From OLB11 sp044233655 (GTDB lineage: Bacteria > Bacteroidota > Bacteroidia > Chitinophagales > Chitinophagaceae), in the NCBI GenBank assembly GCA_044233655.1, contig JBIIJQ010000004.1, positions 28,358-92,357 of the forward strand: 64,000 nt of DNA. The letters are read 5' to 3'. Below are positions 8,870-16,533 of the stretch, piece by piece. A program made the translations under genes and the position numbers. The notes under the pieces were generated by a model, which made no database searches, was not told where the DNA came from, and worked only from the letters and a program-made list of their open reading frames with translations. Every line of letters starts with the position of its first letter. The first letter of the stretch is position 1.

Positions 8870-10038
8870 TTTTTAAACGTCAACAATTTATCCCTATAAT
8901 ACTCATACTGCTGTTTTCTTAATGCCATTTCTTTAGGTAAACTCTCACTGATAGACGTAGTGAGCGTATCAAATTTATCGAGTATGGAAACGATGCGTTC
9001 TTGTTTTTTTAAAGATGGAATGGGGATTTGAATTTTAGCTAACACGTCTTTAGACAGTCGAGGAATACTTGCACGTCGGACTTGTGAAAATATTTTATGA
9101 TTCTGTGTAAGTAGATAGAAATATAAATATCTATTATTGATATTCTTAGGTGTAAGGCATGAAAAAACATCATCGGCAGCCCAATAATCTGCATAACTAA
9201 ACCCAATTTCTCCCGCTGCACCTGCACAAATAACAAATGTTGTATAAGCTTTTACATTACTTTCATGATAATAACCAAGTGGTGTCATAGCATTTTGATA
9301 AACAGCATATTTTCCTGTTTCTTCTAATTGACTTCTTACAAGACGTCTGCCTCGTTGCAGTGTAACAACCTCACCCAACATGTTCCATTCCACTTCACCC
9401 TCATTAAAACTAAACAATTGCTCACGATAAAAGTTATATTGCTGTTTACGAGCTGTAAGTTCTGTGCTTAATGCTGTGCCTAGTTCTGTGGTAAGTGCTG
9501 TAAAAGTGTCGAGTATTCGTACAATTTCCTTTTGAATGGAAAGGGATGGGATGGGAATTGAAAATCCATTCATAACAGAAGAACTTAAATTATTAATAGT
9601 AGAACTATTAAGCATTTCATCAAGATATTTTTGGAAGAGACTACTAGTTAAAATATGAAACATGAATCGTGGTTCTATTTGTTTTGAACATCTAACAACA
9701 GCCATAAAACCACCAAAGAAATAATCAAGATCAGAGAAAACAAAAGCGACTTTTCCTACATGTTCACGGCTTCCACTTGCTGCACTAATCAATATGTCAT
9801 TTTTAAATAGTTTTTGACTTTCTTTAACTTTGGTGTCAGATTTTATGTATTTAACATCATCAAAATTTAATGTATGTCGTGAAAGTGTGATGTTATTTGC
9901 TCTAATTATTTTGTAACCAGTATTATTTCCACTTTCATTACTTTTATTATAAGTTAACCCTCGAACATAATCAGCAACTTCCCCTAAACTTTTCCATTCC
10001 ACTTCAACTCCTTCTAATAATTTATTTAATTGACTCAT
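8857..10038 (-). CDS. hsdS: Type I restriction-modification specificity subunit HsdS
   Basis: DNA-recognition subunit of the type I complex. The 393 residues show the usual two-fold plan: two target-recognition domains opening with EVEWKSLGEVADYVRG and EVEWNMLGEVVTLQRG, each ending in a conserved helix (ARKQQYNFYREQLFSF and LRKQQYEYYRDKLLTF). The two different variable parts imply a bipartite asymmetric target that cannot be read from sequence. Its start overlaps the hsdM stop by 4 bp (ATGA), which suggests translational coupling. The last residues (SEL) come from the inverted-repeat sequence. Confidence 0.95.
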   Translation of the reverse strand: MSQLNKLLEGVEVEWKSLGEVADYVRGLTYNKSNESGNNTGYKIIRANNITLSRHTLNFDDVKYIKSDTKVKESQKLFKNDILISAASGSREHVGKVAFVFSDLDYFFGGFMAVVRCSKQIEPRFMFHILTSSLFQKYLDEMLNSSTINNLSSSVMNGFSIPIPSLSIQKEIVRILDTFTALTTELGTALSTELTARKQQYNFYREQLFSFNEGEVEWNMLGEVVTLQRGRRLVRSQLEETGKYAVYQNAMTPLGYYHESNVKAYTTFVICAGAAGEIGFSYADYWAADDVFSCLTPKNINNRYLYFYLLTQNHKIFSQVRRASIPRLSKDVLAKIQIPIPSLKKQERIVSILDKFDTLTTSISESLPKEMALRKQQYEYYRDKLLTFKKSEL

Positions 10039-11582
10039 GCTTCAATTTCTTTTACAATGTCATCAATACTCATGCGTAGTGCATTTATTTTTTCAACGGT
10101 GGTGGCAATTTCTTCATTTAGCACGGCAATTTCTACTTGCTCTCTATTATCCTTTGCTTCTACATAGCTGCTTACAGAAAGGTTATAATCGTTTTCGGCA
10201 ATTTTAGTATTATCTATGCTTATGGCTACATGGGCTATATCTTCTTTGCTATCAAAGATTTGCATGATTTGATCAATATGCTTATCCTCAAGCATATTGT
10301 TGTTAGTCACTTTTTTAAAAAAGTCCTCACCACTAGCATCAATAAACTGGGTTTTATTATCGGTTTTCTTTTTAGAAAGTACCAAAAGCGAAACGGCTAT
10401 ACTAGTGCCATAAAACAAATTGGGTGCTACGGATATAATGGTTTCTACAAAGTTGTTATCTACCAAATATTTTCTAATTTTTTGCTCAGCACCACCACGG
10501 TAAAAAATACCGGGGAAACAAACAATAGCGGCTCTTCCTTTGCTCGATAAATAACTAAGTGCATGCAATACAAAAGCAAAATCGGCTTTGGATTTCGGAG
10601 CCAACACACCAGCAGGTGCAAACCTATCATCGTTAATCAACGTAGGATCGCCATCCCCAATCCAATTGACCGAGTAAGGGGGGTTAGAAACAATGGCATC
10701 AAAGGGTTTGTCATCGCCAAAATTAGGGTTACGAAGCGTATCACCCAATGCAATATTAAATTTGTCGTAGTTCACGTTGTGTAAAAACATATTCATACGA
10801 GCCAAGTTGTAAGTAGTATGATTTAATTCCTGCCCAAAAAAACCTTCTTCTATAATATGATTATCGAAATGTTTTTTGGCTTGCAACAACAACGAACCCG
10901 AACCACAAGCAGGGTCATATATTTTGTTTACCTTTTCTTGCTTGTGCATGGCAAGTTGTGCGATGAGTTTAGACACATTTTGTGGTGTAAAAAATTCTCC
11001 TCCAGATTTACCTGCGTTGGCTGCATAATTGCCAATCAAAAATTCGTAGGCATCACCAAAGAGGTCTATTTGATTATCTTCAAAATCACCAAAATCAAGT
11101 CCTTCCACACCTTTCAAAACGGCCGCCAAGCGAAGGTTTTTGCTTTCAACGTTATTGCCAAGTCTTGTACTTGTTGTGTCAAAATCGGCAAACAATCCTT
11201 TAATATCTTGTTCTGATGGAAAACCATTTGCCGAATTTTCAATAGCATCAAAAATATCTTTAAGGTCTGTGTTTAAATTGGCATTGGTATTGCCTGTCTT
11301 AGCCACATTTACAAATAGTTGACTAGGATATATAAAATAGCCTTTTGTTTTTACGGCATCCTCTTTTATTTCGGAAGTAATTACCTCGTCAGATACGTTT
11401 TTGTAGTCCACACTTTCATCACCTCCTTCAATGTATATCGAAAAGTTTTCACTTATGAAGCGATAGAATAGGGTCCCTAACACAAACTGTTTAAAATCCC
11501 ATCCATCTACCGAGCCACGGACATCGTTGGCTATCTTCCAAATTTTTGCTTGTAATTCTGCTCTTTGTTGCGTACTTGTCAT
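10035..11582 (-). CDS. hsdM: Type I restriction-modification methyltransferase HsdM
   Basis: Adenine-N6 methyltransferase subunit; with HsdS it protects host sites, and with HsdR it forms the restriction complex. In the 515 residues: the N-terminal helical HsdM_N domain, FTPQ at 198-201, the SAM-binding motif DPACGSG at 223-229, and the catalytic motif NPPY at 300-303, all intact. The C-terminus (about 470-515) is a predicted coiled helix for HsdS contact. First gene of the hsdM-hsdS-(GxxExxY)-hsdR operon. Confidence 0.97.
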   Translation of the reverse strand: MTSTQQRAELQAKIWKIANDVRGSVDGWDFKQFVLGTLFYRFISENFSIYIEGGDESVDYKNVSDEVITSEIKEDAVKTKGYFIYPSQLFVNVAKTGNTNANLNTDLKDIFDAIENSANGFPSEQDIKGLFADFDTTSTRLGNNVESKNLRLAAVLKGVEGLDFGDFEDNQIDLFGDAYEFLIGNYAANAGKSGGEFFTPQNVSKLIAQLAMHKQEKVNKIYDPACGSGSLLLQAKKHFDNHIIEEGFFGQELNHTTYNLARMNMFLHNVNYDKFNIALGDTLRNPNFGDDKPFDAIVSNPPYSVNWIGDGDPTLINDDRFAPAGVLAPKSKADFAFVLHALSYLSSKGRAAIVCFPGIFYRGGAEQKIRKYLVDNNFVETIISVAPNLFYGTSIAVSLLVLSKKKTDNKTQFIDASGEDFFKKVTNNNMLEDKHIDQIMQIFDSKEDIAHVAISIDNTKIAENDYNLSVSSYVEAKDNREQVEIAVLNEEIATTVEKINALRMSIDDIVKEIEA

Positions 11583-11973
11583 TTTTTATCTTTTATTAAG
11601 TCTGTTGGTTTTATCTTTATTTGATTCACAACCGTATAAATTTAAGTTGCTAAGTTAGATTAAATTTTTTATCCTTTGGTTTTCCGCCGCAATTGGTGTT
11701 ATCACCAATTGCTATTAAAAAATTGTTGGCAAAAACACCAGCAATGGCGGAAAACCAGCAATGGCGGAAATAATAGACCAAGAAAAGTCTTGAATATTTA
11801 ACACCGAACGAATATATTTACAAAACTGTTACCATTGATTCTTGAATTCAGCTTTGAATAAATCCTAATGAATTAAAAGGTGAATTAGACCGTACAATAA
11901 TATTTGAATATGAGTATCTCATAAATCAATATATAACTTTTAATAAAATAGGTACTAATTAAAATAGAATAAT
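11583..11973. other. Intergenic region with a palindromic repeat upstream of hsdM
   Basis: This 391-bp gap holds the promoter zone of hsdM, the palindromic repeat at 11690-11770, and about 200 bp of AT-rich sequence before the next gene. No coding sequence is seen. Confidence 0.6.
11690..11770 (+). repeat. Dispersed palindromic repeat, copy 1 (CAATGGCGGAAA family)
   Basis: An inner hairpin (GCAATTGGTG-TTAT-CACCAATTGC) sits inside an imperfect outer inverted repeat: TTCCGCC on the left, ATGGCGGAA twice on the right. Related copies lie at 15658-15730 and, more weakly, 61838-61892. It may be a non-autonomous, MITE-like or REP-like element. Confidence 0.7.
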
Positions 11974-12456
11974 ATGAAAGAAAATGAAATTGTAATAAAT
12001 ATTTGGTTTATTGTAGATATAGGAACGAACCTGTGTTATGCTTGGCGCATAAAAGCCTACAACATGCAAGGCTCTGATGATGAAAAATTAAACATTCTAA
12101 ATCATCTATCTAGTTCAGATTTTACCACTGTACCTGATAGAAAATTACCTGATACTGCTGTAACTGTATATCCTAACAAAGAAATTAAGGCTTCCTTACC
12201 TATTTCTGGTATTAATCATTATTTCGAAAGTAATATTGATTATTTTATTACTACACTTGAAAAGGAATTGCCAGTAATCAAAAATATTATTGATAATGAA
12301 GTGCAACCCTTAGAGCAAAAAATAGTAGATAATCCATTATATACTTCCACTATTGTATTTGAAAATGAAAAAGGCGAAGCAAGAGCATTATTGACCCAAG
12401 AGAATAAAATGTGGTATGAACTTGAATTGATCAGAATGCAAAATTTGAAAATATAA
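11974..12456 (+). CDS. Orphan hypothetical protein, 160 aa
   Basis: No family recognised. The protein is acidic and soluble, with no signal peptide or membrane segment. It has a hydrophobic beta-like start (EIVINIWFIVDIGTN), a middle rich in charged helix (about 85-115, FITTLEKELPVIKNIIDNEV), and a beta-like end. The upstream AATAATATGAAAG context fits a start in this phylum. It is the first gene of the accessory region after the type I system and reads away from it. Coding is supported by length, composition and codon pattern only. Confidence 0.55.
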   Translation: MKENEIVINIWFIVDIGTNLCYAWRIKAYNMQGSDDEKLNILNHLSSSDFTTVPDRKLPDTAVTVYPNKEIKASLPISGINHYFESNIDYFITTLEKELPVIKNIIDNEVQPLEQKIVDNPLYTSTIVFENEKGEARALLTQENKMWYELELIRMQNLKI

Positions 12457-12477
12457 ATATTAAATAAGGGAATAACC

Positions 12478-12554
12478 CTCTCTCAGAAGGCTATTGTCTT
12501 CGTGATGCTTATGTTCCTTATTTACCACAGGCAAGTTTGTTGGCTTTGCCAACA
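12478..12554 (+). repeat. Dispersed intergenic repeat with TTGGCTTTGCCAA hairpin, copy 1
   Basis: A segment of about 77 bp is repeated at 20592-20667. Both contain TATGTTCC, then CCACAGGCA, then the small hairpin TTGGC-TTT-GCCAA. It begins about 20 bp after the preceding gene's stop. Confidence 0.7.
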
Positions 12555-12588
12555 CATAATGCTGTTCGTGGTGAGTATTAATCACTCC

Positions 12589-12735
12589 CTACATCCCCTT
12601 CTTTATTTCCGCTTGCAGTTTGGCCAATTGTGCAGGTGTAAGCTTCGCTATATCGGGCAATATATTGATAGTTTCCTTGGGCTTAAGTGCTTGTAAGGGA
12701 TGTGCGGGTACGTCCTTGATAGGATCGTCGGGTAC
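12589..12735 (-). pseudogene. Truncated paralogue: C-terminal 48-codon module of the adjacent small gene
   Basis: The last 48 codons repeat the C-terminus of the intact gene at 12824-13165 with a single residue change (Val/Ile). At DNA level the two copies differ at about 14 positions, nearly all synonymous. The 5' half is missing: upstream come two hairpins (12741-12764 and 12773-12789), and the open frame through them to an ATG at 12792 has no similarity to the intact copy. Either this is a recently truncated second gene, or a short functional protein of 67 residues using the hairpin-derived start. The shared segment is rich in Pro, Lys and Ala (LTPAQLAKLQAEIKKGM end). Confidence 0.65.
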
Positions 12736-12740
12736 CCGTT

Positions 12741-12789
12741 CTACGAAGCATATTTGCTTCGTAGGTGTATTCTGTTGCGTTCCGCAACA
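12741..12789. repeat. Two adjacent hairpins replacing the 5' end of the truncated paralogue
   Basis: CTACGAAGCA-TATT-TGCTTCGTAG (12741-12764) is a perfect 10-bp stem, and TGTTGCG-TTC-CGCAACA (12773-12789) is a perfect 7-bp stem. They lie where homology to the intact paralogue stops, so they may mark an insertion or deletion joint. Confidence 0.7.
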
Positions 12790-12823
12790 CAAACGAAATC
12801 ATGTTAGATAGCGTATTCACTCC

Positions 12824-13165
12824 TTACATCCCCTTCTTTATTTCCGCTTGAAGTTTTGCCAATTGCGCAGGCGTAAGCTTCGCTATATCGGGCAATATAT
12901 TTATGGTCTCTTTGGGCTTAAGAGCTTGCAAGGGATGCGCGGGTACATCCTTTATAGGATCGTCGGGTATCCACTCAAACAAGTCGGAGGGTGTACACCA
13001 TGCTGCCTCGCAAATGGTATGCAATACATCGATGGGTATACGTTGAGAAGGTTTGTGGAGTAGCTTGTAGGCCATGTGATGGTAAATGCCATTTGCTTTA
13101 AGCCAAGTATAAGGTTTATCAACCCCCTTAGACTTTAATAGCTTTTCAATACATAGGATAAACAT
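12824..13165 (-). CDS. Small helix-turn-helix-like protein, 113 aa
   Basis: The N-terminal 65 residues (MFILCIEKLLKSKGVD, then MAYKLLHKPS, IPIDVLHTICEAAWCTPSDLFEW) have the spacing of a Cro/C1-type (XRE) helix-turn-helix: a short helix, a turn, a recognition helix and the closing 'tP.dLfe' segment. The C-terminal 48 residues form a conserved basic tail (DDPIKDVPAHPLQAL, then a helix LTPAQLAKLQAEIKKGM) that is duplicated just downstream. Probably a small DNA-binding regulator. No operon partner is evident. The HTH call is by pattern. Confidence 0.65.
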   Translation of the reverse strand: MFILCIEKLLKSKGVDKPYTWLKANGIYHHMAYKLLHKPSQRIPIDVLHTICEAAWCTPSDLFEWIPDDPIKDVPAHPLQALKPKETINILPDIAKLTPAQLAKLQAEIKKGM

Positions 13166-13580
13166 AGTTTAAACTAATTTTAAGTTATTCGTAGTTACTT
13201 TTTCAATAATCAAATTTAGGATTTAAACACACAAAAAAATCATTCTACATGGGTGAATTTCTGTTCTAAAATTGCAATGCGTAATCTTAGTAGCGCAATG
13301 CGTACTCTTGGTACTGCAATGCGTACTCTTGGTAGTGCAATGCGTACTCTTGGTAGTGCAATGCGTACTCTTAGTACTGCAATACGTACTCTTAGTACTG
13401 CAATGCGTAATAGTAGTATTAAAGTGCGTAATAGTAGTATTGAAATGCTCTAAAACCATTATGAACAGAGGGTTTCGAGAGTTTTAATTTTATGATTTTA
13501 TTTAACAAAAAAGTCTGTGCACATTGAAGTTGAATGTAAAAAAATAAATAAATTTGGTTTCACTTAAAAAATTTACAAAC
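13166..13580. other. Intergenic region with a tandem repeat
   Basis: This 415-bp gap contains the 21-bp tandem array (13274-13450) and then about 130 bp of AT-rich leader before the orphan gene at 13581. The array is open in several frames, so coding cannot be decided by openness alone. Confidence 0.6.
13274..13450 (+). repeat. 21-bp tandem repeat, about 8.4 units
   Basis: The unit GCAATGCGTACTCTTGGTAGT is repeated head to tail from 13274, with the last two units drifting to GTAATAGTAGTATT. Because 21 is a multiple of three, every frame gives a seven-residue repeat. On the plus strand a GTG-initiated frame (13253-13453, 66 residues) encodes AMRTLGS heptads, with Ala/Met and Leu at coiled-coil-like spacing. 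The minus frame gives THCTTKS heptads. No ribosome site or family supports either frame. Confidence 0.85.
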
Positions 13581-14531
13581 ATGAATGACGTACAAACAAA
13601 CCGAGTTAACTCGCTCATTAAATCGAGTGATTTCCTAGACGACCACGCAAGCGAATTATCCGCAGTGGCACAATTAGCACCTCTTGCACTTGAATTGAAA
13701 AATCTTATCAGCGACATTGAAACAGCAGCCGGTAAAGGTTCGCTTGACCTTACAGGTGTAGCCGAACAAAAAAGTATTACAAGGCAAAACTTGATTGACA
13801 GTATGATGAAAGTCTCGCGCGGTGCAGCGGCTTATTATTTGAGTGTCAATCAACTTCGCGAATTGCGTATGGTAGAATTTACACCCAATGAGTTGACCAA
13901 AAAGCGTGACAATGACCTGTATGCTACTGCAAAGGAAATGCACCAAATGGCAACCGTAGATGGCGCAAATTATATTGCCGTTTCGGCTCCTGATATTACC
14001 ATGCTGGATGATGTGAAAGAGAAATTCTTCGATTACATACAAGACCCTAAGCGTGAAGTAGAAATAGCAGCGCAACAAAATGCATTGATAGACCCATACA
14101 TTACGCAGGGTATGGAAATCCGCAAAAAGCTAGACATCTATATGCAAACCTTTATCGCTACCAATGCCCTACTCTACAACGAATGGAATGCATCACAAAG
14201 CATAGACGATACAGGGGCTAATACATCTGCATCCTATACCGTTACACTCATGATACCTCCTACATCTATCAAAAGTATAGACTACAGCAGTGTAGCACTT
14301 CAAGGCAATACCGAAATCAAACTCATCAATAATTCGGCTGCTGAGTTGGTCTATGGTTTTGGCAACGACTCCAACAGCTTTGCTGGTACGCAAACAGTAT
14401 ACTCCAATACGCAAAAACGTCAATCTGCTTCGAGCTTGGGTTACAATGCACTCTCTGCTATCATACTCAATATTCAAAACAATCAAGCCGTAGACCTCGA
14501 ATGCACGATTGAGATTTATGACATGGGTTAA
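13581..14531 (+). CDS. Orphan hypothetical protein, 316 aa
   Basis: No family recognised. I chose the ATG at 13581 (MNDVQTNRVNSL) over an upstream TTG at 13554. Residues of about 1-200 look all-helical (SSDFLDDHASELSAVAQL, AAQQNALIDPYITQGMEI), then a beta-rich C-terminal domain of about 100 residues begins (SYTVTLMIPPTSIKSIDY) and ends in CTIEIYDMG. No signal peptide or membrane segment. Codons are noticeably richer in G/C than in neighbouring orphan genes, which may indicate a different origin or high expression. It stands alone between a tandem repeat and a strong terminator. Confidence 0.75.
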   Translation: MNDVQTNRVNSLIKSSDFLDDHASELSAVAQLAPLALELKNLISDIETAAGKGSLDLTGVAEQKSITRQNLIDSMMKVSRGAAAYYLSVNQLRELRMVEFTPNELTKKRDNDLYATAKEMHQMATVDGANYIAVSAPDITMLDDVKEKFFDYIQDPKREVEIAAQQNALIDPYITQGMEIRKKLDIYMQTFIATNALLYNEWNASQSIDDTGANTSASYTVTLMIPPTSIKSIDYSSVALQGNTEIKLINNSAAELVYGFGNDSNSFAGTQTVYSNTQKRQSASSLGYNALSAIILNIQNNQAVDLECTIEIYDMG

Positions 14532-14554
14532 TAGCGTTGGGAACAATGTTTTAT

Positions 14555-14586
14555 AATAAAGCCCTCACGGATGTGGGGGCTTTATT
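14555..14586 (+). terminator. Rho-independent terminator
   Basis: AATAAAGCCCTCAC pairs with GTGGGGGCTTTATT (14-bp stem with one mismatch, 4-nt loop), followed by a T-rich stretch. It lies 24 bp after the orphan gene's stop. Confidence 0.8.
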
Positions 14587-14773
14587 ATTTTGACATTTTT
14601 ATGAGTTGTAGGAAATAGAGTATATATTTGGTAATATAAGCAACAAACTATTGATGCCATTTACCGTTTTGTAGCGCTTGCTAGTAGTGGAAAGTTGGTT
14701 ATAAAACAAGTTGGCTGTAAGCTAATCGCCCAAAACACTATACGAAAATATATAACTCAAAGAACTAATAAAC

Positions 14774-15184
14774 ATGGCACAGATTTTTGACAAATTCCCT
14801 TCTAATATGGGAGAAACTTTAGGAAAAATAGAAAGAAACCCTTTTACATTCAATTTTACACGATTTGAAGTTTGGAGGGGTGGTCAAATAATTGACGCAG
14901 ATATTATTTTCGGCACCATTAAAGGAACAGTCTTTGCTGAAATTCTATTTGTTAATGTTAAATGTGAGAGAATTTCAAAATACACATTAAGTGAATTTTC
15001 ATTATGGCAAATTTCTACAAACAATGAAAGGGTTATGTGGAGCAAAGATATTTTTGGCAATGAGGAAAAATACATAAATTGCTATCCTGATATTATTTCA
15101 CTTTTTTACCAATTGGGAATATTATCTAAAATGTCTTTTGCTATAAGAAACCCTGGAACTTTAATTGAATTTTTCATTGATTAA
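14774..15184 (+). CDS. Orphan hypothetical protein, 136 aa
   Basis: Not recognised. A small soluble protein with alternating beta-like segments (FTFNFTRFEVWRGG, IIFGTIKGTVFAEILFVN) and a helical end (DIISLFYQLGILSKMSFAI). No signal peptide. ATG context AATAAACATGGCAC. The next orphan gene follows 25 bp after its stop, so the two may be co-transcribed. Confidence 0.6.
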   Translation: MAQIFDKFPSNMGETLGKIERNPFTFNFTRFEVWRGGQIIDADIIFGTIKGTVFAEILFVNVKCERISKYTLSEFSLWQISTNNERVMWSKDIFGNEEKYINCYPDIISLFYQLGILSKMSFAIRNPGTLIEFFID

Positions 15185-15209
15185 TAAAGCAAATAAAAAC
15201 AATTTTCTA

Positions 15210-15566
15210 ATGACAGAATACATTTACAAAATCGAAAAAAATACTTTTAAAACTTATTATATTTTAAAAGAAAAATTCGATAATAAATTTGATGAAAATT
15301 ATAGATTCTTGAAGATTATTCAAGAAGGGAATAGCGCATCATCGGAATTCATTGATACCCAAAAACCAATGAATCTATCTGATAGCAAAATGTTTGTAAA
15401 ACTAGAAATTAAATTTATGTACCCTAATAAAAAGCATGAAGTGATTTTCTTTTTTATTGACAACTCTTTTGGTAGTGTAAAAGAAATTACTACCAAATAT
15501 ATTGGAGAATTTAATTTTCAAAATGGGTTTCAAAATTTAATCAAGCAAGCTCTAGAGAATAAATAA
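15210..15566 (+). CDS. Orphan hypothetical protein, 118 aa
   Basis: Not recognised. I use the ATG at 15210 (MTEYIYKIEKNTFK); the frame is open further upstream but overlaps the previous gene without a good start. Lysine- and phenylalanine-rich, no signal peptide, with a beta-strand-like segment VKLEIKFMYPNKKHEVIFFF. Likely paired with the preceding orphan (25-bp gap). A dispersed repeat starts about 8 bp after its stop. Confidence 0.6.
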   Translation: MTEYIYKIEKNTFKTYYILKEKFDNKFDENYRFLKIIQEGNSASSEFIDTQKPMNLSDSKMFVKLEIKFMYPNKKHEVIFFFIDNSFGSVKEITTKYIGEFNFQNGFQNLIKQALENK

Positions 15567-15573
15567 TAATAAA

Positions 15574-15642
15574 TTCCGTTCTCGCCGTGTCTCCAGCCTC
15601 TGCGACTCGGCGACTTAGAAAACGAAATCGTACTTACATTCC
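15574..15642 (+). repeat. 69-bp dispersed intergenic repeat, copy 1
   Basis: About 91% identical (63 of 69) to 19573-19641, with a degraded relative at 17739-17789. It is GC-richer than its surroundings (CTCGCCGTGTCTCCAGCCTC) and begins 8 bp after a stop codon. No open reading frame. Confidence 0.75.
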
Positions 15643-15657
15643 TGTGATATATTATGT

Positions 15658-15730
15658 TTCCGCTGCAATTGATGTTATCACCAATTGTCATTTAAAAAAT
15701 TGTTGGTAAAAACACCTACATTGGCGTAAA
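15658..15730 (+). repeat. Dispersed palindromic repeat, copy 2 (CAATGGCGGAAA family)
   Basis: Same layout as 11690-11770: TTTCCGC, then a hairpin around GTTATCAC, then AAAAAATTGTTGG and a degraded ATTGGCGTAAA end. It lies just after the 69-bp repeat, so two repeat families are stacked here. Confidence 0.65.
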
Positions 15731-15849
15731 TAGATTTTATATTTGATAATGCATGTAACAAACTGTCAAAGCCACTTTACTAACTTTTTTGGTTTTTTGG
15801 GTGTAAATTAGCTTCTATATGTGTGTTGGCAATAAAACAGAACACTAAA

Positions 15850-16266
15850 ATGATTTGGATAATTATTTTTTTTACAGGCTTGATAATTTTAATTGGAACA
15901 TTTATCCAAAATTCAAAATTGCGTAACAAATATAATGATGAACTTGACCTTGCTTTAATCACTTTAACGCATTCGACAAATCGAATGGAAGAAATTTCTA
16001 AGCCAGTTTTTGAACTAATTTTGAAACAATATGGCGATAGATTTGCTTCAAATGTAGCCAATAGAAAAATTTGCGAAAAAATGCCATCCGAGCTTTTAAT
16101 TCTTAGTTGGGGTAAACCTGGCGACATTAAGTCTGAATATTACAAAGGTTCAAAATCAGAAAGTTGGTTTTATGACAGTTTTGTTAATCGACTTGGCAAT
16201 AAAAAATATCGAACCGAAGTATATATTGAAAATAATAAAATAATTGGTTGGAGAGACTTATCTTAA
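15850..16266 (+). CDS. Small membrane-anchored protein, possibly BamE-like, 138 aa
   Basis: I use the ATG at 15850 (MIWIIIFFTGLIILIGTFI), which gives an N-terminal membrane anchor or uncleaved signal of about 17 residues. The rest is soluble. The C-terminal half (LSWGKPGDIKSEYYKGSKSESWFYD, ending YIENNKIIGWRDLS) has the WG-x-P turn and two-strand spacing of small BamE/OmlA-like domains, but this is only a resemblance. First of three tightly packed genes: the next starts 4 bp after its stop, then the J-domain gene. The cluster suggests a joint membrane-linked role. Confidence 0.65.
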   Translation: MIWIIIFFTGLIILIGTFIQNSKLRNKYNDELDLALITLTHSTNRMEEISKPVFELILKQYGDRFASNVANRKICEKMPSELLILSWGKPGDIKSEYYKGSKSESWFYDSFVNRLGNKKYRTEVYIENNKIIGWRDLS

Positions 16267-16270
16267 TATT

Positions 16271-16531
16271 ATGGCAAATTGTAATAACTGTGGATGCTAC
16301 ATCCCAACTAGCGAAAGAGTGCTAAAAAGAGAAATGTATAGTGGAACTTCCCAAAGAACTAACTATGGAAAACGAATTAGTTTTGGAACTTCACGTTACT
16401 ATTCTATGAAATCTGTTTGTGAAAATTGTGCTAGGCAAATAGACCAATCCAATGCAGAGCAAAACAAGACAATAATGGTTGTTCTAATGGTTCTTGGGAT
16501 TATAATAGCACTTTATTTTTTGTTAAAGTAA
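16271..16531 (+). CDS. Zinc-ribbon-like, tail-anchored small protein, 86 aa
   Basis: Start at ATG 16271 (MANCNNCGCYIPTSER). CNNCGC near the N-terminus and CENC about 50 residues later form a likely four-cysteine zinc site. Residues of about 67-85 (TIMVVLMVLGIIIALYFLL) are a C-terminal membrane helix with the soluble part before it. The middle is rich in Ser, Tyr, Arg and Gly. It sits 4 bp after the previous gene and 2 bp before the J-domain gene. Function unknown; perhaps an adaptor on the cytosolic face of the membrane. Confidence 0.7.
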   Translation: MANCNNCGCYIPTSERVLKREMYSGTSQRTNYGKRISFGTSRYYSMKSVCENCARQIDQSNAEQNKTIMVVLMVLGIIIALYFLLK

Positions 16532-16533
16532 CT

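Noticed and set aside
13223..13459. Minus-strand 78-codon frame over the tandem repeat (THCTTKS repeats)
   Set aside because: A 21-bp period keeps all frames open; no start site or family supports this one.
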